64,000 bases of DNA from Acidobacteriaceae bacterium (GTDB lineage: Bacteria; Acidobacteriota; Terriglobia; Bryobacterales; Bryobacteraceae): positions 248,001 to 312,000 of the forward strand of contig JAFAYI010000026.1 of NCBI GenBank assembly GCA_019240475.1, written 5' to 3'. The notes under the pieces are model-generated. The model did not search any database and was not told the DNA's origin. It saw only the letters and a program-made list of their open reading frames with translations. Position numbers and translations under genes: made by a program. Positions 54,547 to 63,825 of this stretch are shown in pieces (positions within the stretch are counted from its first letter, which is position 1; each line of letters begins with the position of its first letter).

Positions 54547-55925
54547 CCGCGCACGCTCTCGCCGGCCGCCGCGTTCGCCGTCTGAAGCGCTCCTTCAAAG
54601 TCGCCTGCATCTTCAGGCGCTTCTTTGGCCCACGGGTAAGCCTCGAAATCGCCTTCCGCATTCCATTGCACATCGAACGGAGCTGAAACAACTCTGACAT
54701 GCGGGTACAGCGTTGGGATCAAATTCTCGCTGACTTCCACATGCATCAGCTCCATCGTGTTCCGGATGCGGCAATAAGTTACATCCGGTAAATGTGCTTT
54801 TCCGACAGTCCTCGCTATTCTCGTCAGCGCTTCTCGATCGCTTGAGAAATGAATCGGAGTGCGGATCGCGGACGGCGTCGATGCTGTAAGTGAATTGATG
54901 TAAGTGGGATTCCAATCTACCGCGTTTAGGAGGCGATCGTGAATAACATCGGCCAAACCGACCCCGACTGCGTTGCGATAGGAAAGTTCGCTCAGTGCCC
55001 TGGCATAAATACGATGAACAACCGGCGTATCCGGGAACGGGTTGTAATTACCCTGAATAGCGCGGTTAATTACCTTCGTATCCATTCCCGCCCCGCTTAT
55101 ATTCTTTCCAATCTCATCCACGATGAGGATATCGATCTCGGGCGCGGGCAGCTTCGCCATCCAGGATTTCACCTCGCGCAGCAGTTCCTCTTCGCGAGCC
55201 ATCATCGCTTGCACGCCGTGAGCCGCCGAAACCGCCACCAGTCCCGCCGTCTCATGGTGCGCGCCCTCTTGCACCGCTAGGCCGCCCAGGATCTTGCCCG
55301 TCGCGAATACTTTCGCTCCCACGCTGCGAATCACTTCCTCTAACCCCAGCTTGTAGGCAAATGTGTGGTATTGAACCGCGCCGGCGAATTTGCCTAGCCC
55401 GATCGCCATCATTTTGAAAAGTCCGCTTTCAAGCGCGCCCGAAAAGTCGGTGTGCCACTTGACGCGGCCGATCAGAAAGACTCCATCGGAGTTGTAGGCG
55501 TTCTTGTCCAGGTACGCTTCCATGCCCTCTGGCGTCTTGCCCAAAGAACTCACTTCGAGCGAACTGACAACCGGCGCGCCCACGCCTGCTTCATCGATGC
55601 CGTAATGCGCAAGAACATCGGTTTGACCTTCGGCGGTTGCCGCGCCGTGGCTGCCCATCGCCGGAAAGACGAACGGATTCGCGCCGTGTTCCTTCAGAAA
55701 GCTTACGACCGACCTAACAATCAGTTGAATATTCGCAATGCCGCGGCTTCCCACTCCCACCGCAATGCGCGCCCCAGGGCGAAACTGGGAAGCGATCCCC
55801 GCTTCCGACATCTCCTTGCGAATATGCTCCGGGATGTGCGTGATGGCGCGGTTCGGAAGAATCTGCTCGGCGAGAACGAATCTGGGCAGGTTTATCGCGT
55901 CCACAAGCATTGCATCCACAAGCAT
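54543..55925 (-). CDS. LarA-like protein (DUF2088, lactate racemase N-terminal fold)
   Basis: 460 residues. The DUF2088 fold shows GARIAVGVGSRGIANI, FVFPAMGSHGAATAEGQ and VKWHTDFSGALESGLFKMMA, as in nickel-pincer lactate racemases and related racemases/epimerases. His93, His158, Lys171, Lys179 and His187 fall in the stretch where LarA binds its cofactor; their exact correspondence needs an alignment. The start is ATG 55925. The first ten residues repeat MLVDA twice, from a 15-bp duplication; ATG 55910 is the alternative start. The product may act on a hydroxy acid; lactate from rhamnose breakdown is a guess. Confidence 0.7.
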   Translation of the reverse strand: MLVDAMLVDAINLPRFVLAEQILPNRAITHIPEHIRKEMSEAGIASQFRPGARIAVGVGSRGIANIQLIVRSVVSFLKEHGANPFVFPAMGSHGAATAEGQTDVLAHYGIDEAGVGAPVVSSLEVSSLGKTPEGMEAYLDKNAYNSDGVFLIGRVKWHTDFSGALESGLFKMMAIGLGKFAGAVQYHTFAYKLGLEEVIRSVGAKVFATGKILGGLAVQEGAHHETAGLVAVSAAHGVQAMMAREEELLREVKSWMAKLPAPEIDILIVDEIGKNISGAGMDTKVINRAIQGNYNPFPDTPVVHRIYARALSELSYRNAVGVGLADVIHDRLLNAVDWNPTYINSLTASTPSAIRTPIHFSSDREALTRIARTVGKAHLPDVTYCRIRNTMELMHVEVSENLIPTLYPHVRVVSAPFDVQWNAEGDFEAYPWAKEAPEDAGDFEGALQTANAAAGESVRG

Positions 55926-55993
55926 ATGACAGAGCGCGGGCGCGTGCTCGCCGGCCGCAGTGATAAATTCAGAGACGGTTTCCGGGAACCAAT

Positions 55994-56785
55994 ATGGCAA
56001 AACTCTCAGGCAAGAACGTTCTAGTCACCGGCGCGTCCACAGGCATTGGCGCCGCCACCGCGGTGCGCTTTGCGCAGGAAGGCGCCAACGTCGCGATTAA
56101 TTACAACAGGAGCCAGGGTGAGGCGGAGAAAGTCAAGGCTCAAGCCCTCCAAGCCGCGCCCAAAGGCAGGTATTTGACCATCAAGGCGGACGTCTCGAAA
56201 GAAGACGAAGTCAAGCAGATGTTTGCGGCCGCAATTTCCGAACTGGGCTCGCTCGATGTGCTGGTCAACAATTCCGGAATTCAAGCCGCCTCGCCCAGCG
56301 ACGAACTTGAGATGGCGGATTTCGACCGCATCCTGAACGTCAATCTGCGCGGCGCGTTCATGTGCGCCCGCGAAGCGCTCCGCCATTTCCTCGCGCGCGG
56401 CACGAAAGGCGTGATCCTTTTCAACTCCAGCGTGCATGAAATTATTCCCAAGCCCCTCTACGTTTCGTATTCGATCAGCAAAGGCGGTATGGAAAATCTC
56501 ACCAAGACGCTCGCGCTTGAATACGCATCGCGCGGCATTCGCGTCAACGCCGTCGGCCCCGGCGCGATCATCACGCCCATAAACAACGCCTGGATCAACG
56601 ATCCGAAGAAGCGCGGCGAAGTCGAAAGCCACATCCCGATGGGCCGCGCCGGTGAGTCCGAAGAGATCGCCTCCGTCTTCGCGTTTCTCGCCTCCGACGA
56701 CGCCTCTTATATAACCGGCCAGACCATCTTCGCCTGTGGCGGCCTGACGCTCTATCCGGAATTCCGCACGTCCTGGTCTTCGTAA
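55994..56785 (+). CDS. Short-chain dehydrogenase/reductase (glucose 1-dehydrogenase-like)
   Basis: 263 residues, classical SDR. Cofactor motif TGASTGIG, NNSG, and the active-site Tyr159-x3-Lys163 (YVSYSISKGG) with Ser in FNSSVHE. The C-terminal GQTIFACGGLTLYPEF matches sugar/alcohol dehydrogenases. It is divergent from the LarA-like gene (68 bp). Substrate unknown; a sugar dehydrogenase acting with the rhamnose genes is possible. Confidence 0.9.
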   Translation: MAKLSGKNVLVTGASTGIGAATAVRFAQEGANVAINYNRSQGEAEKVKAQALQAAPKGRYLTIKADVSKEDEVKQMFAAAISELGSLDVLVNNSGIQAASPSDELEMADFDRILNVNLRGAFMCAREALRHFLARGTKGVILFNSSVHEIIPKPLYVSYSISKGGMENLTKTLALEYASRGIRVNAVGPGAIITPINNAWINDPKKRGEVESHIPMGRAGESEEIASVFAFLASDDASYITGQTIFACGGLTLYPEFRTSWSS

Positions 56786-56878
56786 CCTCGCGCTCCACGC
56801 CCACCGCGGGATCAAAGCGATCTGCTCCAGCTCGCGATCCCGCTTTTCCGATAGAGATTGCCGTGATACGGTATTTCT

Positions 56879-57742
56879 ATGGCACAGTATGCACACCCCG
56901 AAGTCCTGGTCGAAACGGACTGGCTCGCCGAGAAGCTGTCTGATCCTTCTATTCGCGCAGTAGAAGTGGATGTCGATACAGCAGCTTACGACCTTGGTCA
57001 CATACCGGGCGCCGTCGCTTGGGCTTGGAACACTCAACTCTGCGATACAGTGCGTCGCGACATTCTGCCCAAACAGGAACTAGAAGCCCTGCTATCGAAG
57101 TCCGGCATCTCCCCCAGCACAACCATCGTGCTCTATGGCGACAACAACAACTGGTTTGCCGCCTGGGCCTTTTGGCAGTTGAAGATCTACGGCCATAAAG
57201 ATGTACGCATACTGAACGGCGGGCGTAAGAAGTGGCTGTCGGAGGGCCGCGAACTTACCCAGGAGACCGTGTCTTATCGGGCAACCAGCTACCAGGCGCG
57301 CGAGGCTGATCTTTCGCTCCGGGCATTCCTTCCCCAAGTGCAGGACGCGGTGCGAAACAAAACGGCTTCCTTGGTCGACGTGCGCAGTCCGCAGGAATTC
57401 ACCGGCGAGATTCTAGCCCCTCCCGGCCTGCCGGAGACGTGTCAGCGCGGCGGCCACATACCGGGCGCTCGCAATGTGCCTTGGGGCAAAGCTTGCAATG
57501 AAGATGGCAGCTTCAAGACTTTGGACGAATTGAAGACGCTCTATGGCGCCGAAGGCGTGAACGCTTCCCGGCCCACCATCGCCTACTGCCGCATTGGCGA
57601 ACGCTCCAGCCACACCTGGTTTGTACTCAAGTACCTGCTTGGTTTGCCGGACGTGGTGAACTACGACGGCTCCTGGACGGAGTGGGGCAACCTGGTCGGC
57701 GCGCCCGTAGAACGCGGGGCAGCCCAGGCGGCGGGAGCCTAG
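56879..57742 (+). CDS. Thiosulfate/3-mercaptopyruvate sulfurtransferase (tandem rhodanese)
   Basis: 287 residues, two rhodanese domains. The active one is C-terminal, with Cys237 in CRIGERS (typical for thiosulfate:cyanide sulfurtransferase, not the CGSG of mercaptopyruvate enzymes). The N-terminal domain lacks a Cys at the loop position. VDVRSPQEFTGE and HIPGARNVPWG are conserved. Four bases separate it from the 77-residue gene downstream. Confidence 0.93.
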   Translation: MAQYAHPEVLVETDWLAEKLSDPSIRAVEVDVDTAAYDLGHIPGAVAWAWNTQLCDTVRRDILPKQELEALLSKSGISPSTTIVLYGDNNNWFAAWAFWQLKIYGHKDVRILNGGRKKWLSEGRELTQETVSYRATSYQAREADLSLRAFLPQVQDAVRNKTASLVDVRSPQEFTGEILAPPGLPETCQRGGHIPGARNVPWGKACNEDGSFKTLDELKTLYGAEGVNASRPTIAYCRIGERSSHTWFVLKYLLGLPDVVNYDGSWTEWGNLVGAPVERGAAQAAGA

Positions 57743-57746
57743 CGCC

Positions 57747-57980
57747 ATGTCATCGCCCACCCTTGCACAAGGCTTCGAAGAGCGCGTTGTCGAGATTGAC
57801 GGCTGGCCGGTGCGCCTGACCAGCTATCGCATCGGTGACAAGTTCATCTGCCAGGCGGATAACGTTTCGCCGGGAGCGTGCCTGGCTCGCATGTCCGCCG
57901 AAAGCGCATCCGAAGCCGAATCGCAGGCGCTTTCGAAAGCGCGCCATCTTCTAGGCAAGACAAAGCGTCGCGAAGTTTAG
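57747..57980 (+). CDS. Small protein coupled to sulfurtransferase
   Basis: 77 residues, not recognised. It has a short beta-rich N-terminal half (ERVVEIDGWPVRLTSYRIGD, KFICQADN) with one Cys and a helical Ala/Ser-rich tail. It follows the rhodanese gene by four bases and overlaps the convergent exported gene, so it is probably made with the rhodanese and could accept or pass on sulfur, which is inference. Alternative: a small ubiquitin-like or stress protein. Confidence 0.65.
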   Translation: MSSPTLAQGFEERVVEIDGWPVRLTSYRIGDKFICQADNVSPGACLARMSAESASEAESQALSKARHLLGKTKRREV

Positions 57981-58567
57981 CAGCCGAATCGAAAGGTCCT
58001 TACGAAGGTTTGGAACACCGGCTCAAACCGCGGCAATTGATCGTCGCGGCATTCCAGCTCCAGCCGGTATAGCGCTCCATTGTGATGCGTGAAGATGATC
58101 TCTTCCAGCCAGGTGGCGCGCTCCTGTGGGTCATAGTACCGGTCTTTGGTAAACAAGGCCGAGCTTCCCACAATCTGCATCTCTCGCTTCTCAAGAATTT
58201 CGATGCTCTCGGCCCGCTCAAATCTCTTCAGGCCGTCGAAATGCATCTCCAGGTCCTCCACTAACGAATGCCGAACCAGGCTAACTGGAGTTGCGCGCGC
58301 AACGGGTTCCGCTTCGTCGGGAAGCACTCCCACATCGATCTCGCCAAGGGCCTTGGAATACTTTTTCAGGCCCGTCTTTACATAAATACCCGCGCCGTCG
58401 AACGCGTCGCCCTTAAGCCACCTCGAGGGGTAACTTACGCAATAGCCCCATTGCGCATTCGTGTACAGTTTCCATGTACGGTCCTGCTTCTCGATGAGAG
58501 GAGCGGCGCACAGAACCGCCATCGAGACCAAGCCCAAGCCGAAGCACCAGGCGCTCTTGCGAGGCAT
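57977..58567 (-). CDS. Exported protein of unknown function
   Basis: 196 residues with signal sequence MPRKSAWCFGLGLVSMAVLC. The mature part (YTNAQWGYCVSYPSRWLKG, YRLELECRDDQLPRFEPVFQT) resembles PsbP-like or other small periplasmic beta proteins in its first strand, and ends in a Cys (FRFGC). No assignment is safe. The start is ATG 58567; an upstream in-frame start adds 10 weak residues. Convergent overlap with the 77-residue gene. Confidence 0.7.
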   Translation of the reverse strand: MPRKSAWCFGLGLVSMAVLCAAPLIEKQDRTWKLYTNAQWGYCVSYPSRWLKGDAFDGAGIYVKTGLKKYSKALGEIDVGVLPDEAEPVARATPVSLVRHSLVEDLEMHFDGLKRFERAESIEILEKREMQIVGSSALFTKDRYYDPQERATWLEEIIFTHHNGALYRLELECRDDQLPRFEPVFQTFVRTFRFGC

Positions 58568-58612
58568 CTCGGATAGACTGCCACAAACCGCGTGCAATTT
58601 CCAGTGATTTGT

Positions 58613-59698
58613 CTAGTGATCGATCAGAAAGCGAAAGATTGTAGTTTGCCGGTACTCGTCTCCGGGTTTTAGTTCCGTCGACGGGAAATCGGGACGGTTG
58701 GGCGAATCCGGAAAATGCTGCGTCTCCAGGCAAAATCCGGAGCGGAACCCATACACCGCGCCGCCTTTGCCCCGCACCAAGGATTCCCCCAGATGATTGC
58801 CGGTGTAGAACTGAACGCCGGGCTGAGTCGTGAGCACTTCCAAAGTTCGGCCGGATGTCGGATCGTGCGCGCGCGCCGCCACCCGTAGGCCTCCGCCTCC
58901 CCCATTCAGAGCGAAATTGTGATCGTAGCCAACTCCGAAGCGGAGCTGTTCATCGTCTTGGTCGATGCGTTCTCCGATACGAGTGGGCGTTCTGAAGTCG
59001 AACGGCGTTCTCGCGACGCTCCGCAGTTCGCCGGTCGGAATCAAATTCGCATTTACAGGCGTGAATCGATCCGCATCAATCGTCACGACATGGTCCAGTA
59101 TCTTGCCTGTTCCCTGCCCTGCTAGGTCGAAATACGAGTGGTTCGTCAGGTTTAGGACCGTGACCTTGTCCGATGTCGCGCGATAGTCGATCCTCAGTTC
59201 GTTGCCCTCGGTCAGCGCGTATGTCACGTTCACTGCCAACGTTCCCGGATACCCCTCCTCGCCGTCGGCGCTGACGTAATCGAGGCGCAAGGCCGGCCCA
59301 TCTGGGCTGGAGACCTGTTCCGCTTTCCAGGCCACTTTATCGAATCCTTTCAAGCCGCCGTGCAATGCGTTTGGACCGTTATTCTGCGCCAGCTTATAAG
59401 TCTCGCCATTCAGCGTGAACTCGGCGTTTCCGATCCGGTTCGCGTATCTGCCCACCAACGCTCCGAAGTAAGGATTTTTGCCGAGATATCCGTCTAGATC
59501 GTCGAACCCCAGCACGATATCGGCGGCGCGGCCGTCCCGATCGGCTGTCTTGAACTTAATCACCCGGCCGCCATAATTAGCGATCGACGTTTCCGTTCCC
59601 GCCGCATTCCGGAATGTGTAAAGCCGGATCTGCGCGCCATCCGGCATTGCGCCCCAAAGTTTCTCGCTCAGCTCGGTCACTGTGTCGCCCTCCAGCAT
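58613..59698 (-). CDS. galM: Aldose 1-epimerase
   Basis: 361 residues. Catalytic His in NLTNHSYFDLAGQ and Glu in FCLETQHFPDSPN, plus GRYANRIGNAEF and NNGPNALHGGLKGFDK, all of the GalM family. It interconverts alpha and beta anomers of aldoses. It overlaps fbp by 22 bp; a GTG start a few codons in (VTELSE) is possible and would remove most of the overlap. No signal peptide. Confidence 0.95.
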   Translation of the reverse strand: MLEGDTVTELSEKLWGAMPDGAQIRLYTFRNAAGTETSIANYGGRVIKFKTADRDGRAADIVLGFDDLDGYLGKNPYFGALVGRYANRIGNAEFTLNGETYKLAQNNGPNALHGGLKGFDKVAWKAEQVSSPDGPALRLDYVSADGEEGYPGTLAVNVTYALTEGNELRIDYRATSDKVTVLNLTNHSYFDLAGQGTGKILDHVVTIDADRFTPVNANLIPTGELRSVARTPFDFRTPTRIGERIDQDDEQLRFGVGYDHNFALNGGGGGLRVAARAHDPTSGRTLEVLTTQPGVQFYTGNHLGESLVRGKGGAVYGFRSGFCLETQHFPDSPNRPDFPSTELKPGDEYRQTTIFRFLIDH

Positions 59699-60711
59699 CG
59701 CTGGAATTCTTCGAGTTCCGCCCGGCCACCCACCACCAACGGCGTTCGCTCGTGAATCTCACGCGGCTGTATCTCTAAAATTCTTTGCTCTCCATCGCAT
59801 GCCATTCCGCCGGCCTGTTCCGCGATAAACGCCAGGGGATTGGCCTCGTATAGCAGCCGCAGCTTCCCTCTGGGATAACCCCTCGTCGGCGGATAAACGA
59901 AAACGCCGCCTTTGAGTATCGTTCGATGAAAATCAGCCACCAGCGACCCAACATACCGCGAGCTGTATTCCCGGCCCAAGGCGCCGGAGCGCAAACGTCC
60001 GATGTACTCGCGATATGGCGCCGGGAACGTGTGCGCCTGCGCCTCGTTCACCGAATAGAAGTTCCCTTGATGGGGCATGCGCAAATTGTCGTGGCTCAGC
60101 ACGTATGCTCCGATATCGGGATTCAGAGTAAATCCAAACACGCCCTTTCCGGCGCTGTAGACCAGAATGGTGGACGATCCGTAGACCACATATCCTGCCG
60201 CCACTTGCTTCCAGCCGGGTTGCAGCACGGCCGCTTCGATGCCGCCATCCATCTTCGGCGGCCTTCGAAATATCGAAAAGATGGTCCCGACACTCACGTT
60301 CACATCGATATTGGAGGAACCATCCAGCGGATCGAAAAAGATAACGTACTTGCCCGTCTCACGCGCGCGATCGAACGTGACCGGCTCTTCGTTCTCCTCG
60401 GAAACCAGAATCGCCACGGTATCCCGAAGCCCCAGGCAGTGCAGCAGCGCCTGGTTCGCGTAGATATCCAGCTTCTGCTGCGTCTCGCCCTGCACATTCG
60501 TCTCGCCCGCGCTGCCCAGCACATCCAGCAACCCCGCCCGCCGCACCTTCGCTTCAATCATCTTGGTTGCGAGCGTAATGCCGGAAAGCAGCCAGGAAAA
60601 AGTTCCGCCCGCATCGGGCGCATGCGCCTGCTGTTGTTCCAGGATGTGCTGCTGCGCCGTGATCACCAGCTCTCTCGAGCTTCGCGCGGTGGACTCCTTC
60701 ACGGTGGCCAT
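59677..60711 (-). CDS. fbp: Fructose-1,6-bisphosphatase, class 1
   Basis: 344 residues. Family motifs are intact: SEENEEPV, FFDPLDGSSNIDVN (metal ligands), YVVYGSSTILVYSAG, RYVGSLVADFHRTI and the terminal LLYEANPLAFIAEQAGG. It dephosphorylates fructose-1,6-bisphosphate in gluconeogenesis. It precedes galM with 22 bp overlap and follows the ADOP gene by 62 bp. Confidence 0.96.
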   Translation of the reverse strand: MATVKESTARSSRELVITAQQHILEQQQAHAPDAGGTFSWLLSGITLATKMIEAKVRRAGLLDVLGSAGETNVQGETQQKLDIYANQALLHCLGLRDTVAILVSEENEEPVTFDRARETGKYVIFFDPLDGSSNIDVNVSVGTIFSIFRRPPKMDGGIEAAVLQPGWKQVAAGYVVYGSSTILVYSAGKGVFGFTLNPDIGAYVLSHDNLRMPHQGNFYSVNEAQAHTFPAPYREYIGRLRSGALGREYSSRYVGSLVADFHRTILKGGVFVYPPTRGYPRGKLRLLYEANPLAFIAEQAGGMACDGEQRILEIQPREIHERTPLVVGGRAELEEFQRCWRATQ

Positions 60712-60773
60712 TGTCAGTTCCTCGCGTGTGGCGTCAGTATATCAGCGGGAACAGCAACGCCCTATCGTTTCTC

Positions 60774-63341
60774 TCACTCCTCGCGAAGGACCAGCATCGG
60801 GTCGATCCGAGACGCGCGAACGGAGGGTAACCGGCACGCAACGGCAGCTACGGCGAGCAGCAGCAGCACGGAGATTCCGAAAGCGAGAGGGTCGGCGGGA
60901 CTCACTTCATACAGCAACTTGGAAATCAGGCGCGAGAGGAACAATGCCGCGCCGGCGCCGATAAGCACTCCCGCAAGAGCAGGCTTCAATCCTTGGCGAA
61001 GCACGAAGCTGCGTACTGTTTCCGGCTTCGCGCCGAGCGCCATGCGGACGGCGATATCATGCGTCCGCTGCACAACTAGCTGATGCATGAGTCCATAGAT
61101 CCCAACCGCCGAAAGAAAGAGCGCGGCGAAGCCGAAGCTGCCGATCAGAAATGTGTCGAACCGGCGTTCGTTGGTTTGTTCACCGAGTTCCTCTTCGACC
61201 GTCGACACCTTGAAGTTCGCGACGCTCTTGTCCAAAGCCAGAATCTCGCTACGGACCAAGGCAGCCGTCTTCTCCGGCTCTCCGGCCGTACGGACTATGA
61301 CGTCCATCATGTTGTCCTCGTCCTGCCGGTGTGGTCGGAACACCTGAGGCGCGATGGAGCGTTCGATGCCTTGGCGCCGCATGTCGCCGGTTATTCCGAC
61401 TACCGTCAGCCAGGGATCGGACCTCTTAAATCGAAATCGTTTCCCAATCGGATCTTCATTGGGCCAGTAAGTTCTCGCCATTGCCTGGTTCACGATGGCC
61501 ACAGGTACGGACCCCCGGCGGTCCTGGCTCGAAAACACGCGCCCCTTCAATAGCGGGACACCCGCGGTTTGGAAATATCGTCCTGCAATCAGGTCGTCGC
61601 ATGGGCCGGGATGTTGCACCGGCCGCCCTTCGATTTCGACCGAGTCTTCGGGATCGGTTCGCAGGAAGCCGGAAATAGCCGCGGCGGAGCGCACATTGGG
61701 AAGCGACTCGGCACGTTCGATGGCCCGCTCGAAGTAGCTTGCCTGCTGCTCGATGCTTTTTCCGACATGCAGATCGATTCGCATGACGAGTAAGTGATCG
61801 GGACGGAAACCCAATTCCGTTTCGCGCACGCGTACCAGGCTATGAACCAACAGGGCGGCGCCGGCTACCAGCACCAGAGCCAGCGCGAACTCTCCGGTCA
61901 CTAGCAGATTGCGCATGCGGTGGGTAGAGATGGAAGTCCAACGACGGCTGCCCGCCTCGCGCCGGCTGCTGCTGCTAAAAACAGGCCATAGGCTTGCGAA
62001 AGCCGCCGCGCCGAAGGTCACCACGATATTGAAGAGAATCACCTGCCAATCGATATGCGTCTCGGCAAGCCGCGGAATGTCCCCCGGTCCGTACGTCTTT
62101 ATGGCTTGCGAAACGGCGCCGGCCAGCATAAGCCCCAGGACGCCGCCGCAGCCGGCGAGCGCCACCGTTTCCGTTATCAGTTGAGCCGCCAGCCTGCTTC
62201 GCCTTGCACCCAGCGCGCGACGCAACCCGAACTCGCGCTCCCGGGCGGACCCGCGCGCCAGCAGCAGCCCCGCCGCGTTCACGCACGCGATCAGAAGCAT
62301 GACGAACACGGAGCCGAAAAGGAGCCGAAGCGACAACTGATATCGGCCCGTTGCGACAAGCGTGAGCGGAACAACCGTGGCGGTTTGAGGCAAGGCGGCC
62401 GCTGGATATGCGGCGCTCAACCGGCTTTCAACCGCGCCGATATCCTGCTGCGCTCCCGTCCAACTCACGCCCGATTTGATTCGTCCGACGGCAAGCCACA
62501 CTGCCCAGGTCCGCGGCGCCTTCGCATCTCGCGTTGCCCAGTATGGATGGGCCGTGACGGGTTCCCAGGCTCGGGTATCCTGGAACGGGAATTGAAAATC
62601 CGGCGGCATCACGCCTATTACGCGATAGCTTCGGTCGTCCATCCATAAATCCGCGCCCACGGCGTCCTTCAACCCGCCGAATTGCCGCTGCCAAAGCGGG
62701 TAGCTGATCACCACAACGCGCTCGCCCAGCTTCTCTTCTTCCGAAGTAAACACGCGCCCCAGGATGGGAGTCACGCCCAGCACCGGCCAGAAGCTCGCGG
62801 TGACGCGCGCGGAGCGCATTCTTTCGGGGGCGCCGCCGGTTCCGAGCAGGAAAGTCTGCGGGCTGAAAACAGCCAGGTCTTCGAAGCTTCGGTTTTGGTT
62901 CTTCCAATCCGTAAAGTTCGGAAAAGACGTTCGGCCTTCGTGCAGTTCACGCGCCGGGTCGTCTGCGTATACCATCGCCAGCTTCTCGGGGTCCTTATAC
63001 GGAAGCGGCTTCAGGAGAACAGCGCGGATCACGCTGAAAATTCCGGAGTCGGCGCCTATACCGAGCGCCAGGGTCAAAATCGCGGTCGCGCTGAAGCCGG
63101 GCCTCTTCTTCAATTGCCGAAAAGCCTGTCGAAGGTCCAGCCCCAAATGATCGAGCCACAGCCAACGGGAGCATTCGTAGCTCGCTTCCCGAATCGCGGT
63201 TATATTTCCGAAGGCGCGCCGGGCTGCCGCTTCCGGATCGGAATGCTTGCCGCTGTCTCGCAGGTCATCGGCCTCGTGCGCCAGGTGAGAAGCGATTTCG
63301 CGCTCGAAATCTTCCTCCGACCTGCGCTTCCGCCAAAACAT
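60774..63341 (-). CDS. ADOP-type ABC transporter permease (MacB/FtsX-like)
   Basis: 855 residues. An 80-residue soluble prefix (MFWRKRRSEEDFEREIASHL) characteristic of the acidobacterial duplicated orphan permeases, then two FtsX/MacB_PCD units, each with a MacB periplasmic region and four membrane helices (LLKPLPYKDPEKL; LRRALGARRSRLAAQ; AVRMALGAKPETVRSFV). It lacks its own ATPase, as is usual for the group. ATG 63341 follows the PadR stop by one base, so the two are a unit and PadR likely controls it. Confidence 0.93.
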   Translation of the reverse strand: MFWRKRRSEEDFEREIASHLAHEADDLRDSGKHSDPEAAARRAFGNITAIREASYECSRWLWLDHLGLDLRQAFRQLKKRPGFSATAILTLALGIGADSGIFSVIRAVLLKPLPYKDPEKLAMVYADDPARELHEGRTSFPNFTDWKNQNRSFEDLAVFSPQTFLLGTGGAPERMRSARVTASFWPVLGVTPILGRVFTSEEEKLGERVVVISYPLWQRQFGGLKDAVGADLWMDDRSYRVIGVMPPDFQFPFQDTRAWEPVTAHPYWATRDAKAPRTWAVWLAVGRIKSGVSWTGAQQDIGAVESRLSAAYPAAALPQTATVVPLTLVATGRYQLSLRLLFGSVFVMLLIACVNAAGLLLARGSAREREFGLRRALGARRSRLAAQLITETVALAGCGGVLGLMLAGAVSQAIKTYGPGDIPRLAETHIDWQVILFNIVVTFGAAAFASLWPVFSSSSRREAGSRRWTSISTHRMRNLLVTGEFALALVLVAGAALLVHSLVRVRETELGFRPDHLLVMRIDLHVGKSIEQQASYFERAIERAESLPNVRSAAAISGFLRTDPEDSVEIEGRPVQHPGPCDDLIAGRYFQTAGVPLLKGRVFSSQDRRGSVPVAIVNQAMARTYWPNEDPIGKRFRFKRSDPWLTVVGITGDMRRQGIERSIAPQVFRPHRQDEDNMMDVIVRTAGEPEKTAALVRSEILALDKSVANFKVSTVEEELGEQTNERRFDTFLIGSFGFAALFLSAVGIYGLMHQLVVQRTHDIAVRMALGAKPETVRSFVLRQGLKPALAGVLIGAGAALFLSRLISKLLYEVSPADPLAFGISVLLLLAVAAVACRLPSVRASRIDPMLVLREE

Positions 63342-63342
63342 A

Positions 63343-63699
63343 TTACGCCTCCGATTTTTCGGCGCCCAGGATGCGCGCGATGGCGCCTGCAATCCTGTTC
63401 CATTCGCTGATCTTGTCCGTCAATTGTGCGCGGCCCGTCGGCGTGAGCGTGTAGAAACGCGCCTTGCGGTTGTTCTCGGAAGCGCCCCATTTTGCGCTCA
63501 CCCAACTTCTCTCTTCGAGCCGCTGCAACGCCAGGTAAAGAGAGCCGTGATCGACCAGGAAGACATCTTCCGATTGCTGCTGGATGAGTCGGGCAATCCC
63601 CTGCCCGTGCCGCGGCCCCAACACCAATGTCCGCAGAATAAGCAGGTCCAGCGTGCCTTGCAGCAGATTTGCTCGGTCTTTGTCGTCTCGGGGAGGCAT
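63343..63699 (-). CDS. PadR-family transcriptional regulator
   Basis: 118 residues, winged helix: QGTLDLLILRTLVLGPRHGQ, GSLYLALQRLEERSWV and NNRKARFYTLTPTGRAQL, ending in a short helical tail. Typical partner of ADOP permeases in Acidobacteria. It begins a two-gene unit with the permease downstream. Confidence 0.92.
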   Translation of the reverse strand: MPPRDDKDRANLLQGTLDLLILRTLVLGPRHGQGIARLIQQQSEDVFLVDHGSLYLALQRLEERSWVSAKWGASENNRKARFYTLTPTGRAQLTDKISEWNRIAGAIARILGAEKSEA

Positions 63700-63776
63700 C
63701 CGACATGAGCGTACTACAGCTCGGGTCGGATGTCAACAGGAGGAGCAGGTCTAAGCCGTGCCGGGCTCAAAAGAAA

Positions 63777-63802
63777 ACCCTCTCCTCGATAGAGGAGAGG
63801 GT
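63777..63802 (-). terminator. Rho-independent terminator (minus strand)
   Basis: Perfect 11-bp stem accctctcctc / gaggagagggt with a 4-base loop; on the minus strand it is followed by ttttctttt. It terminates the gene whose stop lies at 63826-63828. Confidence 0.9.
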
Positions 63803-63825
63803 CTCTGCTCCAGCTTGAACCTGGG

